The notes under the pieces: generated by a model
Database searches by the model: none
Told to the model about the DNA's origin: nothing
What the model saw: only the letters and a program-made list of their open reading frames with translations
Position numbers and translations under genes: made by a program
Shown: piece after piece, positions 7,596 through 9,437 of the stretch
How the letters are laid out: each line of letters starts with the position of its first letter
Position numbering within the stretch: the first letter of the stretch is position 1
DNA from: Candidatus Thorarchaeota archaeon
GTDB taxonomy: Archaea > Asgardarchaeota > Thorarchaeia > Thorarchaeales > Thorarchaeaceae
Reading direction: 5' to 3'
Length of the DNA: 9,437 bases
Assembly: GCA_016840825.1 (NCBI GenBank)
Contig: JAEORN010000073.1
Coordinates: 1 to 9,437 of the forward strand

Positions 7596-8096
7596 TCAAT
7601 CATCTTCTTCTAGCATTGGTTTCTCTGTCAAGTCTTTCTGCATGATAACAATCTCTTCACCAAGGCGTTGTATTCGCCCAGTTTCAACATATCCTCCGCG
7701 TTCATAAAACGAAACTTGATCCTCAACTGCGCCATAGATTTCAATTTCTATTCGTTGAGCGCTCATATGTGAGAGCAAGTTCTCTCCATAGTCGACGAGC
7801 ATTGTTCCGATTCTACGACCACGGAATTGAGAACGAACAGCAACTCTACTTATAACACCATTCTGGCCTCGAAGACTAACCCTCATAGTCCCAACGACCG
7901 TATCACCTACAAGAGCTACATACTGATTTCCCATTTGGATGTGACGAGAAATCTTATCCAACCCTTCTTGAAGAGCACCTGGTGTGCGTGAGAGTTGTTT
8001 CATGATGGGTTGATATGCCTCTTTGACTATCTCTTTGATTACATCTACTTCTGTCAGTAATGCTTTTCGTATTGTTACTTCAGCGTAGTTGTAAAT
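7596..8096 (-). CDS. GNAT-family N-acetyltransferase, apparently with an ATT start
   Basis: A single-domain GNAT of 166 residues that would transfer an acetyl group from acetyl-CoA; the acceptor is unknown. Strand beta1 reads VTIRKALLTEVDVI. Later come YVALVGDTVVGTMRVS (beta2-beta3), the acetyl-CoA loop VAVRSQFRGRRIGTMLVDYGE, and SFYERGGYVETGR near the C-terminus. The first canonical start is ATG 8003, which would delete the first ~31 residues, including beta1. The reading frame extends upstream to TGA (8114-8116) without ATG, GTG or TTG. The ATT at 8094-8096 lies exactly 8 nt behind a perfect GGAGG, so I place the start there. In the acetyl-CoA loop the usual last Gly/Ala of Q-x-x-G-x-G is Arg. 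The acidic tail ends 2 nt from the larB stop. Confidence 0.8.
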   Translation of the reverse strand: MYNYAEVTIRKALLTEVDVIKEIVKEAYQPIMKQLSRTPGALQEGLDKISRHIQMGNQYVALVGDTVVGTMRVSLRGQNGVISRVAVRSQFRGRRIGTMLVDYGENLLSHMSAQRIEIEIYGAVEDQVSFYERGGYVETGRIQRLGEEIVIMQKDLTEKPMLEEDD

Positions 8097-8104
8097 TAGA
8101 GATT

Positions 8105-8109
8105 CCTCC
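8105..8109 (-). promoter_or_regulatory. Shine-Dalgarno site in front of the ATT start
   Basis: On the minus strand GAGAGGAGG includes a perfect GGAGG ending 8 nt before the ATT codon at 8096. The nearest canonical start, ATG 8003, is about 100 nt further downstream and lacks any ribosome site. The strong site therefore marks the true initiation region. Confidence 0.75.
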
Positions 8110-8136
8110 TCTCAGGAATTGCATATAGTACGCATT

Positions 8137-8144
8137 TACATAAA
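8137..8144 (-). promoter_or_regulatory. Probable TATA box for the minus-strand GNAT gene
   Basis: The minus strand reads TTTATGTA preceded by CAAATGA. A transcript start about 26 nt downstream (near 8115) would give a leader of ~19 nt holding the GGAGG site, consistent with initiation at 8096 rather than at 8003. Confidence 0.45.
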
Positions 8145-8172
8145 TCATTTGGGGCGTGGACTCTAGAAAGTC

Positions 8173-8178
8173 TTTATC
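8173..8178 (+). promoter_or_regulatory. Probable TATA box for the plus-strand GNAT gene
   Basis: TTTATC preceded by AGAAAG, a near match to the archaeal BRE. It predicts a transcript start near 8200, about 14 nt before the CTG codon at 8214 and more than 200 nt before the first ATG. Confidence 0.45.
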
Positions 8179-8213
8179 TTCGAACTTCACGCACTATTGC
8201 TTAGGGATAGAAT

Positions 8214-8711
8214 CTGAAAGATACAGTCGAGTGTCGCATTCGTAATATTGAGGATTCCGATAAAAAGTGGGTTCAAAAAGTTCTCAGTGAGAGTTGGGGA
8301 TCTAGTAGAGTTGTAAGTAGAGGAATTATTCATGACGCAGATAGACTTCCGGGATACATTGCGGAGATTAATGAGCAGAATGTCGGGATACTCACGTGGA
8401 GTATAAATCACAATATGCTCGAAATAATAACATTGAATGTTCTCAAACAAAGAGAGGGAATAGGAAGAACTTTAGTAAACGCAGCAATTGAAGAGGCGAA
8501 AAATCTCTCGTGTTCCCGGATTTGGGTTATCACTACGAACGATAACATCCCTGCACTGAAGTTCTATCAAGCAATAGGATTCACTGTAACGAGAATTCAC
8601 AAAGATGCTATCAAGGAATCGCGGAAACTAAAACCAGAGATTCCCCTTTATGGTATAGATGAAATCCCGATAACAGATGAAATTGAGCTTGAGAAGATAC
8701 TGATGATATAG
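8214..8711 (+). CDS. GNAT-family N-acetyltransferase, apparently with a CTG start
   Basis: A 165-residue GNAT of a subfamily different from its divergent neighbour. From the CTG the protein reads KDTVECRIRNIEDSD, then the subfamily block WGSSRVVSRG, an HDADRLPGYIAE strand, VGILTW, EIITLNVLKQREGIGRTLV (with the full Q-x-x-G-x-G acetyl-CoA loop), ITTNDNIPALKFYQAIGF, and SRKLKPEIPLYG with IPITDEIELE at the end. All of these match a well-populated acetyltransferase family. The first ATG (8415) would cut the domain in half. Between the in-frame TAG (8208-8210) and that ATG there is no ATG, GTG or TTG; CTG 8214-8216 is the best start, with a weak AGGG (8203-8206) 7 nt before it. The acceptor is unknown. 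The gene could also be a recently lost-start pseudogene, though the reading frame is intact. Confidence 0.8.
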   Translation: MKDTVECRIRNIEDSDKKWVQKVLSESWGSSRVVSRGIIHDADRLPGYIAEINEQNVGILTWSINHNMLEIITLNVLKQREGIGRTLVNAAIEEAKNLSCSRIWVITTNDNIPALKFYQAIGFTVTRIHKDAIKESRKLKPEIPLYGIDEIPITDEIELEKILMI

Positions 8712-8732
8712 AGAACTTACAAAAACACGTAC

Positions 8733-8740
8733 CTTTAATA
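8733..8740 (+). promoter_or_regulatory. Probable TATA box for the small membrane protein gene
   Basis: CTTTAATA lies about 26 nt upstream of a predicted transcript start near 8763, just before the AGGAGG ribosome site. The small gene would thus have its own promoter, separate from the GNAT gene that ends at 8711. Confidence 0.45.
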
Positions 8741-8766
8741 CGTCTTGAGCAAATCAATCTATATTC

Positions 8767-8772
8767 AGGAGG
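8767..8772 (+). promoter_or_regulatory. Shine-Dalgarno site of the small membrane protein
   Basis: A perfect AGGAGG with a 7-nt spacer before TTG 8780. It is the main evidence that this short frame is translated. Confidence 0.7.
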
Positions 8773-8779
8773 CCACCTA

Positions 8780-8929
8780 TTGACCGATGAGAAGAAGGAT
8801 GAGGAAGTTGCTGAATCTCAGAAATTGACCCCACGTGATAAGAAAGAGATTAAGGAAGGGCTGTGTGTGAACTGTGCATTGGTTTCAATCTTGTTCACAA
8901 TTCTGCTAATGGTGACAATGGTTCTCTAA
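8780..8929 (+). CDS. Small (49 aa) tail-anchored-type membrane protein with a CVNC motif
   Basis: Not recognised. TTG start, 49 residues. The first ~27 residues are strongly charged (TDEKKDEEVAES, then PRDKKEIKEG). They are followed by LCVNCALVSI and a hydrophobic segment running from about residue 33 to the very last residue, which would form a single C-terminal membrane helix. Cys29 and Cys32 sit at the predicted membrane boundary as C-x2-C, suitable for metal binding, a disulfide or lipid attachment; none of these can be decided. Support for it being real: a perfect AGGAGG 7 nt upstream, a plausible TATA box, and an amphipathic charged-then-hydrophobic design. It does not look like Sec61-gamma or Sec61-beta. 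It is convergent with the charged-tail membrane protein to its right. Confidence 0.65.
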   Translation: MTDEKKDEEVAESQKLTPRDKKEIKEGLCVNCALVSILFTILLMVTMVL

Positions 8930-8990
8930 ACTTGCTCAGAGTATTGCAGGATTTTGTCAAGATTTTTAATGATATAAAGAAAGAGGGGAA

Positions 8991-9015
8991 ATGAGGGTCG
9001 TAAAGACACCCTCAT
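8991..9015 (-). terminator. Hairpin between convergent genes, possible terminator
   Basis: ATGAGGGT (8991-8998) and ACCCTCAT (9008-9015) form a perfect 8-bp stem with a 9-nt loop. It lies 9 nt beyond the stop of the minus-strand membrane gene. On that strand the hairpin is followed by a pyrimidine-rich run (TTCCCCTCTTTCTTT), which would suit transcript release. The plus-strand small gene ends 61 nt earlier, and a TTTTT run lies at 8963-8967. Archaeal termination depends mainly on T-tracts, so the hairpin's role is uncertain. Confidence 0.4.
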
Positions 9016-9024
9016 CCCAAAGTA

Positions 9025-9437
9025 CTAATTTCTATCTTCATCCTCGTCGTCTTCGCCAAAACGCTTTGCCTTCCCAAGACGGCGAGTTTTATCAACTGAT
9101 AATCTGTCAGGGTCTGGAGCTGAAAGGTCATGTCCAGGTTTTCTTTCCTTGATACCCTCCGCTCTCTCGCTTTTCCAGTCTTCACCAGGTGTGGGAATTC
9201 TCTCTGCAAGGTCTTCATCCAGTTCATCTGGTTCATACTTTTCGCCAACTTCTCTCGCCCGCTCCACAATACGTTCCACACGTTCATAGCGTAGATAATA
9301 GAGTGCAGTAAAGATTGCAGCGAGTGGAAATGCAATTAGTTTAGCTACATCCCTGAATAGGAAGAAGAACCGTGGATCAGCTAGAATCCCTGCTTGGAAC
9401 CAATTCCAAATCTGAGTAGAGGGATTTGCTGCGACTG
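9025..9437 (-). CDS. Membrane protein with long charged C-terminal tail, 5'-truncated by the window edge
   Basis: Family not recognised. The frame is open to the right edge, so only the last 136 residues are visible. They begin with an aromatic stretch (IWNWFQAGILADPRFFFLF), then one membrane helix at about visible residues 30-48 (KLIAFPLAAIFTALYYL) and a basic stop-transfer segment RYERVERIVERAREVG. An ~80-residue, highly charged and probably disordered cytoplasmic tail follows (EPDELDEDLAERIPTPGEDW ... FGEDDEDEDRN). By the positive-inside rule the tail is cytoplasmic and the missing N-terminal part would be outside or contain more membrane segments. A GTG at 9277-9279 could start an 84-residue protein, but the membrane helix encoded in frame just upstream makes an internal position more likely. 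The tail could be a docking or regulatory region; that is inference. Confidence 0.7.
   Translation of the reverse strand, partial: VAANPSTQIWNWFQAGILADPRFFFLFRDVAKLIAFPLAAIFTALYYLRYERVERIVERAREVGEKYEPDELDEDLAERIPTPGEDWKSERAEGIKERKPGHDLSAPDPDRLSVDKTRRLGKAKRFGEDDEDEDRN

Noticed and set aside
8001..8003. ATG 8003 as start of the minus-strand GNAT
   Set aside because: It would remove beta1 and the first helix of the domain and has no ribosome site, while a perfect GGAGG and a TATA-like box lie about 100 nt upstream.
8159..8172. GACT-CTAGAA-AGTC inverted repeat next to the GNAT promoter as an operator
   Set aside because: Four-base arms are expected by chance, and it only partly overlaps the TATA region.
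8415..8417. ATG 8415 as start of the plus-strand GNAT (98 residues)
   Set aside because: About 67 conserved in-frame residues of the family lie upstream of it, so it is internal.
8697..8710. TGATGA near the end of the GNAT gene as a C box of a C/D sRNA
   Set aside because: No properly spaced D box (CTGA), and it lies within coding sequence.
9012..9335. Minus-strand open frame of 107 residues overlapping the charged-tail protein
   Set aside because: Its composition is unlike a natural protein. The competing frame has a clear membrane helix and a charged tail and stays open to the window edge.

Overview
The window looks like a gene-dense archaeal chromosome segment of moderate GC content. The evidence is TATA-like boxes (TTTAT or CTTTAA cores) at the expected distance upstream of several starts, purine-rich Shine-Dalgarno sites next to TTG starts, a radical SAM/SPASM protein resembling an archaeal family, and an isoprenylcysteine-methyltransferase-like membrane protein. 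An Asgard (Thorarchaeia-like) or other mesophilic archaeal origin is my guess and cannot be proved from this sequence. I see no rRNA, tRNA, CRISPR array, insertion sequence or phage gene.

Layout, left to right: (1) the 3' part of a metallo-beta-lactamase-fold hydrolase (+), cut by the left edge; (2) an ICMT-like membrane methyltransferase (-), its stop interlocked with the previous one; (3) a YyaL/SSP411-type protein with a thioredoxin-like N-domain (+), probably starting at a TTG behind a strong Shine-Dalgarno site; (4) a secreted, C-terminally membrane-anchored C39-like cysteine peptidase (-); (5) divergent from it, a short membrane-anchored protein with a PPC-like beta-sandwich domain (+); (6) a radical SAM/SPASM enzyme with the complete seven-cysteine SPASM signature (+); (7) larB, for nickel-pincer-nucleotide cofactor synthesis (+); (8) a GNAT acetyltransferase (-); (9) a divergent second GNAT of another subfamily (+); (10) a 49-residue protein with a C-terminal membrane segment (+); (11) the C-terminal part of a membrane protein with a long charged tail (-), cut by the right edge.

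The genes do not form one obvious pathway. The C39-like peptidase and the PPC protein form a divergent cell-surface pair. The radical SAM gene and larB are co-directional and 42 nt apart, so they may be co-transcribed. Tail-to-tail neighbours are packed very tightly: a 4-nt overlap, a 9-nt gap and a 2-nt gap.

The most unusual signal is at 8094-8216. Both divergent GNAT genes have complete GNAT N-termini in frame, but neither has any ATG, GTG or TTG in the stretch that would restore a full-length protein. The best starts are ATT (8096, minus strand, behind a perfect GGAGG) and CTG (8214, plus strand). Three other genes in the window use TTG. This suggests permissive start-codon use, or alternatively two adjacent damaged or miscalled starts.
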